7,441 nt of DNA, taken from NCBI GenBank assembly GCA_021828635.1, contig JAJZEJ010000408.1, positions 1-7,441 of the forward strand, read 5' to 3'. Numbering within the stretch: position 1 is the first letter of the stretch; every line of letters starts with the position of its first letter. Below, in pieces: positions 1-6,221 of this stretch. Both the position numbers and the translations under genes were made by a program. The notes below the pieces were generated by a model. The model saw only the letters and a program-made list of their open reading frames with translations. It ran no database searches and was not told the origin of the DNA. Source of the stretch: Chloroflexota bacterium. GTDB lineage: Bacteria > Chloroflexota > Ktedonobacteria > Ktedonobacterales > Ktedonobacteraceae.

Positions 1-1
1 C

Positions 2-781
2 TTTGTACGCACCGCGTCGGCTCCCTTACCCGTGGTTCATCTGCGCAGCTTCGAGGAGAAATTTGGCATACCGGTGATCGAGACCTATGGTCTCTCCGAG
101 GCAGCCAGTCAGGTGACGGCCAATCCTGTGCCACCAGGGACACATAAACCTGGCTCGGTCGGCCAGCCCACCGGCGTCGAGCTGCGCATCTGCCAGCCAG
201 CAACGATCAGTGAACGTCAGCAAGGTCTGCAAGGTCTGCAAGGAAGCGCATCCGGCGAGGTTGGCGAGATTTGTGTACGTGGCCCCGGCGTCATTGCGGC
301 GTATCAGGGTAATGCCAGTCAGCAATCCTTTCAAGATGGCTGGTTTCGCACCGGTGATCTGGGCTATCAGGATCAAGATGGCTATGTCTACATTACTGGC
401 CGTTTACGTGAGGTCATCAATCGAGGCGGCGAGAATATTGCGCCCCGTGAGATTGAAGAGGTACTGCTGAGTCATGCAGAGGTTCACGAAGCCGCCGTTG
501 TTGGGCGTCCTGACTCACTTTATGGCGAGGTTGTGGTAGCCTACGTGGTCATGCAACCGGAACCTGAATATGCAGGTGGCGGAGTAGCAGTTGCAACACG
601 CAAAGTGAACACGCTTGCCACACAAACAGCGATAAAGCAAGAACTACAGGGGTTCGCAGCACAGCATTTAAGCCATCCCAAAGTACCGGTGGACATTATC
701 GTTGTCGAACAATTGCCCAGAACGGCCTCCGGTAAGATTGCACGCCAGCTATTACGAGAACAGGAGCAGCAACGTGGATAA
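2..781 (+). CDS. AMP-forming acyl-CoA ligase, C-terminal part (PCS60/AAE3-like), 5' end outside window
   Basis: This is the C-terminal 259 residues of an ANL-superfamily (AMP-binding) enzyme. Such enzymes activate a carboxylic acid to an acyl-AMP with ATP and then transfer the acyl group to CoA in the cytoplasm. The frame is open from base 2 (reading FVRTASAPLP), so the gene starts upstream; the GTG at 32 lies inside this conserved stretch and is not the start. Visible motifs are the YGLSEA adenylate-binding motif, TANPVPPGTHKPGSVGQP, the hinge region GWFRTGDLGY, NRGGENIAPREIEE, and the C-terminal PRTASGKIARQ with the catalytic lysine at codon 734-736. The NPxPPGxxKPGSVGQP stretch resembles the yeast PCS60/plant AAE3 group, some of which are oxalyl-CoA synthetases, but the substrate here is not shown. 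Two odd points are a repetitive QGLQGLQG linker and an insertion of roughly 25 residues (EPEYAGGG to QTAIKQ) in the mobile C-terminal domain. Its stop overlaps the next gene by 8 bases, which suggests translational coupling. Confidence 0.93.
   Translation, partial: FVRTASAPLPVVHLRSFEEKFGIPVIETYGLSEAASQVTANPVPPGTHKPGSVGQPTGVELRICQPATISERQQGLQGLQGSASGEVGEICVRGPGVIAAYQGNASQQSFQDGWFRTGDLGYQDQDGYVYITGRLREVINRGGENIAPREIEEVLLSHAEVHEAAVVGRPDSLYGEVVVAYVVMQPEPEYAGGGVAVATRKVNTLATQTAIKQELQGFAAQHLSHPKVPVDIIVVEQLPRTASGKIARQLLREQEQQRG
221..244 (+). repeat. 9-bp tandem repeat in the ligase gene
   Basis: The 9-mer CAAGGTCTG occurs twice in tandem (221-229, 230-238), followed by a partial third copy, CAAGGA. 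Because the unit is three codons long it keeps the frame and encodes Gln-Gly-Leu repeats in a surface linker, just before the GEVGEICVRGPG strand. It looks like a slippage-prone in-frame expansion with no effect on the catalytic core. Confidence 0.75.
762..776 (+). promoter_or_regulatory. Ribosome binding site that fixes the acyltransferase start at GTG 774
   Basis: AGGAG at 762-766 lies 7 bases ahead of a GTG at 774-776. The GTG overlaps the end of the ligase gene as GTGGATAA. A longer reading starting at 702 exists in the same frame, but it would overlap the ligase by 80 bases and add only residues from out-of-frame ligase sequence. The GTG start is preferred. Confidence 0.7.
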
Positions 782-2135
782 GCGTGTCGAAGGGCGGGAG
801 TTGGGCGTGCCAGTAACACCAGCAATATCGACCGTGCCGACAACATCAGTCGTCCCAATTACAGAGCAAACGGCAATACAGCGTAAGGAACAAAGTGGGC
901 AGAGTGGGCAAAAACCGAAAAGTTCGCGTCCACATGTCTACGAGCTTGACCCATTACGCGCAACGACGGCCCTGGTCGTCGTCGCGGTACATGTGCTGGC
1001 GTTCACAGCATTGCTCAATCATGCGCAATGGGGTCTGCAAATGCAGAATGCCCTGATCACGGCGGTCCACTACACACGCGAAATGTTCATGTTTGTGACA
1101 GCTTTTGCGCTCACCTACGTGTACTTCGGCAAGCCCTTTTCAGCCAAAACATTCTGGAAGAAACGGGCGTTGGGTGTGTTGATTCCTTATGCCATCTGGA
1201 GTGTCGTCTATGTCTGGGTCAACAATCCTAAGCTGTCCTTTGGCGCTTTTCTCGGCACCTCGGCGCTAGACATTCTCAATGGTCACGCTTCGTACCAGCT
1301 CTACTATATCCTGCTAACTCTACAATTTTATATTCTACTGCCGCTTTTCCTGCTACTGGTGAAGGTTATCCAAAAGTATCCCTGGCGCACGCTAGCCATC
1401 AGCTTTGTGCTTGAAGTGCTGATGCTCTATATCGATTACCATACGCTGCAACGTGGCATAGGACTAAACAATCCCTTCTGGCAATTTATCAACCAGACCC
1501 AGGGCAGTCTGGTCTTTACCTATCAGTTCTACTTCGTTTTGGGTGCGTTGGTTGCGCTCTATCTACCACAGGTACGAGCCTTTCTCAAGCGTTTTGGCTG
1601 GTGGACGTTGCCTGCTTTCGTACTGGGCATTGGCGCACTCTGGCTACATTTCTACATTCAGGTGAATGTCTATCACGAGTCAATTGGCTATGCAACCTCT
1701 GTTTTGCAGCCGATCATGACCTTCTACTGCCTCCCGCTGATCGCTTTCTTCTTCTGGCTAACCTATCGTTGGGCCAGCCATGTGAGGGCAGATGGTCGCC
1801 CTGTTGGTCAGCGTTTCTGGGGAACGCTCTCCGATGCCTCGTTCGGCGTCTACCTGATCCACGCGCTGATCCTGGACTGGCTACTGCAACATATGGTACC
1901 ATTTCTGCCATCCGCCTGGCCCGTCGCGTTGCGTGTCTTGCTAACCTGGGGTTTGACCGCGGGCAGTGCAGCAATTATCAGCATTATCCTACTGAATATT
2001 CCTATTCTGAGCCGTTTAGTGGGACGTTCACGCCCTTTGCCACGTCATATACAGTGGCGAAATTTGTTCGTGAATCCATTAGCCCGTTCAGGAAATGTAC
2101 AACATGTTCAACAGAGACGTGATACATCACTTTAG
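774..2135 (+). CDS. Acyltransferase-3 family integral membrane protein
   Basis: This 453-residue polytopic protein belongs to the acyltransferase-3 (OafA-like) family, which moves acyl groups, usually acetyl, from a cytoplasmic donor to sugars or lipids at the membrane. Residues 1-55 are a hydrophilic, Ser/Thr/Gln-rich, probably disordered cytoplasmic tail. The hallmark first helix follows (YELDPLRATTALVVVAVHVL), with Arg62 and His73 spaced exactly as in the family's R-x10-H motif. About ten further hydrophobic segments follow, including YQLYYILLTLQFYILLPLF and the typical late motif FGVYLIHALILDWLL (from about nt 1836). The length is normal for a protein with only the membrane domain; no SGNH domain is fused. 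The start is GTG 774 with AGGAG 7 bases upstream, overlapping the ligase stop. The stop lies 41 bases inside the next reading frame. Context suggests it may transfer an acyl group made by the preceding ligase, but the acceptor cannot be read from sequence. Confidence 0.9.
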   Translation: MDKRVEGRELGVPVTPAISTVPTTSVVPITEQTAIQRKEQSGQSGQKPKSSRPHVYELDPLRATTALVVVAVHVLAFTALLNHAQWGLQMQNALITAVHYTREMFMFVTAFALTYVYFGKPFSAKTFWKKRALGVLIPYAIWSVVYVWVNNPKLSFGAFLGTSALDILNGHASYQLYYILLTLQFYILLPLFLLLVKVIQKYPWRTLAISFVLEVLMLYIDYHTLQRGIGLNNPFWQFINQTQGSLVFTYQFYFVLGALVALYLPQVRAFLKRFGWWTLPAFVLGIGALWLHFYIQVNVYHESIGYATSVLQPIMTFYCLPLIAFFFWLTYRWASHVRADGRPVGQRFWGTLSDASFGVYLIHALILDWLLQHMVPFLPSAWPVALRVLLTWGLTAGSAAIISIILLNIPILSRLVGRSRPLPRHIQWRNLFVNPLARSGNVQHVQQRRDTSL

Positions 2136-3195
2136 GAGTGATAGTGCAGACCGTTTTAAGCGGTCTGCATACCCGGCGAGACGCCGACTATACTTTTCGC
2201 TGCTCGTCCCACCAATTTTTTTAGCCTTGGCACTATTGGTCTCCGGCTGTAGCAATCTGGATATAACAACCAACACCCAGAGCGCATCTGTAACACAAGC
2301 GCATAATAACAACACTATACCTCTGATTACATTACCTATTGCCAGCACTGGCTGTGACAAGGCTACTCCTGCCACTCCAGGTACCAGCGTGATGGGTCAG
2401 ATTGATGTGAGCGGTACGATGCGCTACTATCTCCTACATATTCCTCTCGGTTATCAAGATACTACGCCACTACCGCTCGTGCTGAATTTTCATGGACATG
2501 GTAGTAACGCCTTGCAACAACAGTATCGCACCAATTTCTCAACGCTGGCTGATAAACAACATATCATTGTTGCCTATCCGCAGGGCGTGGTTGGACCAGA
2601 TCATCATACTGGCTGGGACATTGGCCCGCGTTGGGATCCACAGGTCAACGATGTACTGTTTACCAGCGACCTGCTCAATCATCTGCAAGCGACGCTGTGT
2701 ATCAATCCTGGCCGCATCTACGCGACCGGCTTCTCCAACGGCGGCGGCATGACCAACCTGCTGGCCTGCAAACTGGCGGGGCGCTTTGCCGCCTTCGCCT
2801 CGGACTCCGGTTCTTATCCAGCGATGCCCGGCGGTTGCCATCCACTGCGCCCCGTGCCTCTACTGGAGATACATGGCACTGGCGATCATGTTGTTCCCTA
2901 TGGCGGTTCGCTCTTCAAGGGCTATCCACCAATAGCCCTCTGGTTGCATAGTTGGGTGGTGCGCGATGGTTGTACAACGATGCCAACGGTGTTTTTGAAT
3001 AAGGATGGCCTTGTGGGAGAAAAGTGGACGTGCCGCGACAATACCACGCTTGTCCATTATCGTGTCGCTGGCATGCCACACATGTGGCCGCTGCATTTCG
3101 TCTTGCGCTCTAAGGGTTCTGTCGTTGTTTTCGATGCGACAACGACGATCTGGAAATTTTTTCAGCAGTACTCGTTACCGATACACAACCCATAG
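2095..3195 (+). CDS. Lipoprotein esterase, PHB depolymerase/feruloyl esterase (LpqC-like) family
   Basis: This 366-residue alpha/beta-hydrolase is predicted to be exported and lipid-anchored. A basic n-region (about residues 20-33, YPARRRLYF) precedes a hydrophobic segment and the lipobox LLVSGC with the lipidated Cys52. The mature protein has the family's order of motifs: oxyanion region LNFHGHGSNA, the AYPQG strand, the nucleophile elbow TGFSNGGGM (Ser214), the acid HGTGDHVVPY (Asp264) and the histidine loop GMPHMWP (His329). A Trp-x-x-Arg-Asp-Gly-Cys segment near the C-terminal third and several paired cysteines fit an extracytoplasmic esterase. It probably hydrolyses short-chain, aromatic or polyester esters; the substrate is unknown. 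The start is uncertain: ATG 2095 has AGGAA directly adjacent, whereas ATG 2104 has the same AGGAA 9 bases upstream and may be the true start. Either choice overlaps the acyltransferase gene, so the two are probably co-translated. Confidence 0.88.
   Translation: MYNMFNRDVIHHFRSDSADRFKRSAYPARRRLYFSLLVPPIFLALALLVSGCSNLDITTNTQSASVTQAHNNNTIPLITLPIASTGCDKATPATPGTSVMGQIDVSGTMRYYLLHIPLGYQDTTPLPLVLNFHGHGSNALQQQYRTNFSTLADKQHIIVAYPQGVVGPDHHTGWDIGPRWDPQVNDVLFTSDLLNHLQATLCINPGRIYATGFSNGGGMTNLLACKLAGRFAAFASDSGSYPAMPGGCHPLRPVPLLEIHGTGDHVVPYGGSLFKGYPPIALWLHSWVVRDGCTTMPTVFLNKDGLVGEKWTCRDNTTLVHYRVAGMPHMWPLHFVLRSKGSVVVFDATTTIWKFFQQYSLPIHNP
2145..2169 (+). repeat. Strong hairpin just after the acyltransferase stop, within the esterase leader codons
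   Basis: TGCAGACCG (2145-2153) and CGGTCTGCA (2161-2169) form a perfect 9-bp stem around TTTTAAG. It begins 10 bases after the acyltransferase stop and lies in the codons for the n-region of the esterase signal sequence. No T-run follows, so an intrinsic terminator is unlikely. It could stabilise the upstream message or modulate esterase translation. Confidence 0.6.
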
Positions 3196-3225
3196 TTTCA
3201 CACGAGAGAGAAACAGAACGACTAT

Positions 3226-3260
3226 AAGCAGGGGCGACCACAAGGATACGCCCCCTGCTT
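3226..3260. terminator. Bulged stem-loop between convergent genes, probable bidirectional terminator
   Basis: AAGCAGGGGCG (3226-3236) pairs with CGCCCCCTGCTT (3249-3260) with one extra C as a bulge and a 12-base loop. It lies 30 bases after the esterase stop and 9 bases beyond the stop of the convergent membrane-protein gene. Position and GC-rich stem favour termination in both directions. The following T-tracts are weak (TTCATACTGTTT on plus). The AGGGGCGACC-type arms also resemble dispersed intergenic palindromes (see findings). Confidence 0.6.
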
Positions 3261-3269
3261 CATACTGTT

Positions 3270-4130
3270 TCATACCAGCATGGCAACCAGGCTCTGATCT
3301 GAGGCATCCTCTTGAATGCATTGCACCTCGACATCGCACTCTTGTAGGAGCGTGAAGAGGCGTTGGCGTTCTTCGGGTAGCAGTGCATTTAGATCGAGCA
3401 TGGCTTCTGGCTTATCGGGGTAAATGACGGTCAGATTGGAGTCGTCCAGGCGCATAGTGATGCGATTATCAAGCTTATAGGTATACAATGCACCCAGATT
3501 GCGACAGGTGTTGAAGAGGCCCACGCAGCCCACGAGGATAAAGAAGCCGAAAACAGCACACAATACCAGTCCTGCGAGGCTGAGTAGCACGACCAGAGCA
3601 GTGGTAAAGAAGGCCAGCATGGGATTGGCAAGATGCAACGTCCAACGCAAGAGTATTTCCGGTGAGAGGCCGAGCAGCACGAGAATAAAGCACCAGAAGG
3701 CGGCATGCATCATCCAGAAGATGCTGATGAAGTTCTCGTGCGAGAGGTCGCGCACCGCGATAGTGTGATCTCTGTTGATATGCAGAATGCCAGTTGTGTA
3801 GCCCGCACGAAGGGCATAGAGGAATCGTAGCACGAAGGTCGCCCCGGCCAAGCCCAGTAAGCCAATAAAACAGAGCAGCGATACCAGTGCATCTTGCCAT
3901 TTGAGATAGGGCGTCCAGACATGGAGATAGGTTGATAACATGAATAAACTGCCAGTTAGCGCCAGTCCGGCAGAGGCCAGATAGCCAGCGCACCAGCTCC
4001 AGCCCTGCCTGAGCATCCGTCTATACGCCTTGCGTTCTAAGCGAAAAATCTGTGTCTCTTCTTCCGTGAGTGGCGCTACCATATCTTTCAAGCTATTCAT
4101 CCTTGCCATCTCTGTATACCAACCATGCAT
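3270..4130 (-). CDS. Unrecognised membrane protein with four hydrophobic segments and a C-terminal soluble domain
   Basis: I do not recognise this 286-residue protein. A charged N-terminal part (residues 1-42, with LTEEETQIFRLERKAYRRML) is followed by hydrophobic segments at about 45-66, 81-106, 134-154 and 171-205. A soluble linker (about 107-133, GILHINRDHTIAVRDLSHENF) separates segments two and three. The C-terminal 75 residues are polar, with alternating strand-like stretches (YTYKLDNRITMRLDDSNLTVIYP) and an acidic end. The layout suggests a cytoplasmic beta-rich domain on a membrane anchor. The start is uncertain: ATG 4130 has only a weak GAG seven bases or so upstream, and in-frame ATGs encode Met8 and Met11. 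It lies 96 bases behind cysK on the same strand and may be co-transcribed by read-through. It converges on the esterase gene. Confidence 0.75.
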   Translation of the reverse strand: MHGWYTEMARMNSLKDMVAPLTEEETQIFRLERKAYRRMLRQGWSWCAGYLASAGLALTGSLFMLSTYLHVWTPYLKWQDALVSLLCFIGLLGLAGATFVLRFLYALRAGYTTGILHINRDHTIAVRDLSHENFISIFWMMHAAFWCFILVLLGLSPEILLRWTLHLANPMLAFFTTALVVLLSLAGLVLCAVFGFFILVGCVGLFNTCRNLGALYTYKLDNRITMRLDDSNLTVIYPDKPEAMLDLNALLPEERQRLFTLLQECDVEVQCIQEDASDQSLVAMLV

Positions 4131-4199
4131 ATTTATCTCATCATCATTCCACTAATAGGAACGAACGAGTCAGGAAAAGAGATACAGATACAAGTAGGA

Positions 4200-4224
4200 A
4201 GCGAGCAGGATATCCTGTTACGCT
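4200..4224 (-). terminator. Palindrome after cysK, possible weak terminator
   Basis: A perfect 12-base palindrome CAGGATATCCTG (4206-4217) is flanked by AGCG (4200-4203) and CGCT (4221-4224), giving an interrupted stem starting 2 bases after the cysK stop. On the minus strand it is followed by TTCCTACTTG, not a real T-run. Termination would therefore be partial at best. It could equally be an mRNA 3'-end stabiliser or a protein-binding site before the downstream membrane gene. Confidence 0.35.
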
Positions 4225-4226
4225 GC

Positions 4227-5171
4227 TTAGCGCGTGCTACCGCGCAGGTCGTCGAAGAGGACGGTTTGCAGGTAACGCTCGGCGGCGCTGGGGAAGATCG
4301 TGACAATGACCTTGCCACGATTCTCTTCTTTACGCGCCTCTTGCAGCGCCGCCCAGGCCACGGCCCCACTGCTGATGCCGATGGAGATGCCTTCGAGGGC
4401 GATGATATGTTGAGCGGTGAAAACGGCATCATGGTCAGAGACGGGTATCACGCGGTCGATCAGGTCTACATGCAAGGTGTCGGGCAGGAAACCGGGGCCG
4501 AGTCCTTCAATGCGATGCGGGCCGGGGCGTCCGCCGGAGAGAATGGCACAGTTGGCAGGCTCGACAGCCACCACTTCTACAGAGGGATTAAACTCGCGCA
4601 GTCCCTCGGCCACACCGGTCAGCGTCCCGCCGGTGCCGACGCCGATAATGACCATATCGACCGCGCCACCTGTATCCTGCCAGATTTCGGCGGCGGTGCC
4701 GACACGGTGCGCACGGGGATTGGCCTGATTATAGAATTGCTGCGGATACCAGGCGTTGGGCAACGTAGTACGCAATTCGATGACCTTATTAATCGCGCCG
4801 CGCATACCTTGACGCCCTGGTGTTAACACCACATTAGCTCCCAGACGTTTGAGCAACATGCGCCGTTCGCGGCTCACTGTGTCAGGCATAGCAAGCGTGC
4901 AGGAATAGCCCCGTGCAGCAGCGATGAGGGCCAGCGAGATACCCATGTTGCCACTGGTCGGCTCAGTAATCACGCCACCAGGGCGCAGTAATCCCTGGGA
5001 CTCTGCTTCGTTTATCATCTCGAAGGCGGGACGATCTTTAATGCTGCCACCTGGACTGAACATCTCCAGCTTCGCTAGCAGCGTCACACCAGTCCCTGCG
5101 GCGAAACGGCTGAGTTCCACCAGGGGCGTATGCCCAATAAAGGCGGTAACATCTTTTGCCCAACGTGCCAT
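4227..5171 (-). CDS. cysK: Cysteine synthase (O-acetylserine sulfhydrylase), PLP fold type II
   Basis: This 314-residue protein makes L-cysteine from O-acetylserine and sulfide in the cytoplasm, the last step of sulfur assimilation. The N-terminal IGHTPLVEL is typical. PLP would bind Lys45 in PGGSIKDRPAFEMI, with the phosphate held by GVGTGGTLTG (about 177-186) and the ring by the GISSGA serines (about 265-270). YPQQFYNQANPRAH and GPHRIEGLGPGFLP match the CysK branch (GPHKIxGxGxGF type) rather than phosphoserine-dependent or CysM enzymes. The length is close to E. coli CysK. One oddity is that the substrate loop, normally TSGNTG, reads TSGNMG, with Met76 in place of Thr (codon 4944-4946). ATG 5171 is the only good start, since the conserved N-terminus begins at once. 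It follows the receiver gene by 21 bases and is evidently co-transcribed with it. The same strand carries an Rrf2 regulator further upstream, suggesting control by sulfur or redox state. Confidence 0.93.
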   Translation of the reverse strand: MARWAKDVTAFIGHTPLVELSRFAAGTGVTLLAKLEMFSPGGSIKDRPAFEMINEAESQGLLRPGGVITEPTSGNMGISLALIAAARGYSCTLAMPDTVSRERRMLLKRLGANVVLTPGRQGMRGAINKVIELRTTLPNAWYPQQFYNQANPRAHRVGTAAEIWQDTGGAVDMVIIGVGTGGTLTGVAEGLREFNPSVEVVAVEPANCAILSGGRPGPHRIEGLGPGFLPDTLHVDLIDRVIPVSDHDAVFTAQHIIALEGISIGISSGAVAWAALQEARKEENRGKVIVTIFPSAAERYLQTVLFDDLRGSTR

Positions 5172-5192
5172 ATATACTACTTACTCATCCGC

Positions 5193-5678
5193 TTACTCTT
5201 CCGGTAATAGTGCGTGGATAATGTCGAGAAGCTCCTGAAATTTGAAAGGTTTGCGCAGCAAGAGGCCGGTTTGCAGTCCCATACGATGCAATTCCCACTC
5301 GTGGCTGGCTGTGATGACCACAATCGGCGTGTTGCGTGTCTTGTTATGACCGCGCAATATTCTATAGAGGGAGGCACCATCTAGACTCGGCAGCCCCACA
5401 TCTAGCAAAATAAGGTCCGCACCCAGGTCGGGTAACTGATCTCTGGCAACCTGCCCATCAGCGATAAAATGTAGCCGCCAGCGACCGGCACGTGTCAGCA
5501 TCTCAGCAAAAACATCCGCGATGCGCGTATCATCTTCAACAATAACAATCAATTTGCTGTTAGCCGACGCTTCAGCCACGCGCTCCCCCTTGTTTTTTAT
5601 GTCGCCAACTACACCCAGTCTACGTAGGAACCGATTCATCGCGTCCGTCTCGCCTATCAGCGTGTCCCTTCTCAGCAT
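5193..5678 (-). CDS. Stand-alone response regulator (receiver domain only)
   Basis: This 161-residue protein has one receiver domain at about 41-161 after a basic 40-residue extension of no recognised fold. The receiver has the acidic pocket VEDD (48-50), phosphoacceptor Asp93 in LILLDVGLPSLDG, Thr123 in VVITAS and Lys143 in LLLRKPFKF. All phosphorylation-site residues are thus in place. There is no DNA-binding or enzymatic output domain, so it should act by protein-protein contact, as CheY or Spo0F types do. No histidine kinase is in the window. ATG 5678 has little Shine-Dalgarno support; Met14 (MNRFLRRLG) is an alternative start, preceded by a GGA. It sits between the Rrf2 gene (46-base gap) and cysK (21-base gap) on the same strand, an unexpected place for a phosphorelay protein. 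Its partner is unknown. Confidence 0.88.
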   Translation of the reverse strand: MLRRDTLIGETDAMNRFLRRLGVVGDIKNKGERVAEASANSKLIVIVEDDTRIADVFAEMLTRAGRWRLHFIADGQVARDQLPDLGADLILLDVGLPSLDGASLYRILRGHNKTRNTPIVVITASHEWELHRMGLQTGLLLRKPFKFQELLDIIHALLPEE

Positions 5679-5703
5679 GGACGCGATACATCGGCCCCTA
5701 CGT

Positions 5704-5731
5704 CATCTGAAAGGATGCCAGCAATCAGATG
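5704..5731 (-). repeat. 7-bp inverted repeat over the Rrf2 stop codon
   Basis: CATCTGA (5704-5710) and TCAGATG (5725-5731) are perfect inverted copies with a 14-base loop, and the right arm includes the Rrf2 stop codon. With no T-run behind it, it is not a convincing terminator. It may be a small processing or translation-attenuating hairpin between the regulator and receiver genes, or chance. Confidence 0.35.
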
Positions 5732-6162
5732 TAGTACATTGTTTCCGTATTTTCGATTTTATGGCGCTGCGCCAATTCTTCGATAGTGGTTGTATTGAGT
5801 ACTTGCTGCGTCATCACATCCAATTTCTGCCATACCTCGCGGAGCGCACAGCCAGGAGAAAGTTTGCAAAAATCGGGATTGGGGAGACACTCCATTGGCG
5901 GCACATAGCCTTCGAGCGCGTTCATCACCTGTGCCATTGTAATCTGGGCAGGAGGACGCGCCAGCATATGTCCCCCTTTGGGGCCACGCACGCTTTTAAT
6001 CAATCCCTCTTTGCGCAGGGCTACCAGTATCTGGTCCAGGTATTGCTCAGGAATGAACTGCCTGCTGGCAATATCGGCACTCTCTACCAGCCCCTGCCCA
6101 TAGTAGGCAGCCATGTCGAGCATGGCTCTCAGACCGTAATCCCCTCTCATTGTGAGCTTCAT
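5725..6162 (-). CDS. Rrf2-family transcriptional regulator with IscR/NsrR-like three-cysteine motif
   Basis: This 145-residue Rrf2-type dimeric winged-helix DNA-binding protein starts with MKLTMRGDYGLRAMLDMA. The recognition part follows (ADIASRQFIPEQYLDQILVALRKEGLIKSVRGPKGGHMLARP, about 29-69, in which the GPKGG wing is typical), then a dimerisation helix. Cys92, Cys98 and Cys104 have C-x5-C-x5-C spacing, as in Fe-S cluster regulators of this family (IscR, NsrR). IscR's fourth ligand His107 is Arg here. Asp8, which ligates the cluster in Streptomyces NsrR, is present but is also common in other Rrf2 proteins. It therefore probably binds a cluster and senses Fe-S status, redox or NO; this is inference. 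The start ATG 6162 has AAAGG about 9 bases upstream and gives the normal family N-terminus. It is the first gene of a unit with a receiver protein and cysK, so cysteine supply is a likely target. The promoter upstream is well formed and probably autoregulated. Confidence 0.9.
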   Translation of the reverse strand: MKLTMRGDYGLRAMLDMAAYYGQGLVESADIASRQFIPEQYLDQILVALRKEGLIKSVRGPKGGHMLARPPAQITMAQVMNALEGYVPPMECLPNPDFCKLSPGCALREVWQKLDVMTQQVLNTTTIEELAQRHKIENTETMYYI

Positions 6163-6178
6163 TGCACAAACCTTTCCA

Positions 6179-6212
6179 AAAAGGGTCTTGTGACAGAGAA
6201 TAGCCCCCTTTT
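6179..6212 (-). repeat. Inverted repeat in the Rrf2 leader
   Basis: AAAAGGG (6179-6185) and CCCTTTT (6206-6212) are perfect inverted copies 20 bases apart. They lie in the expected 5' untranslated part of the Rrf2 message, just ahead of its ribosome binding site. On the minus strand the second arm runs into TTTTTTGG, so the shape faintly recalls an attenuator. The stem is short and AT-rich at its ends. Confidence 0.3.
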
Positions 6213-6221
6213 CTTATTGCT

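Noticed and set aside
702..773. Longer N-terminus of the acyltransferase starting at 702
   Set aside because: It would overlap the ligase gene by 80 bases, including its catalytic lysine motif in another frame. GTG 774 has a well-placed AGGAG.
1601..2122. Plus-strand open frame of 173 codons
   Set aside because: It lies inside the acyltransferase gene in another frame and has no recognisable motif.
2144..2215. GTG at 2144 after AGGAGTGA as the start of a separate small gene
   Set aside because: The frame closes after about two dozen codons and shows no motif. The esterase frame through the same bases carries a clear lipobox.
4125..4826. Plus-strand open frame of 233 codons
   Set aside because: It is antisense to cysK, with a composition typical of a shadow frame (Gly/Asp/Ala-rich).
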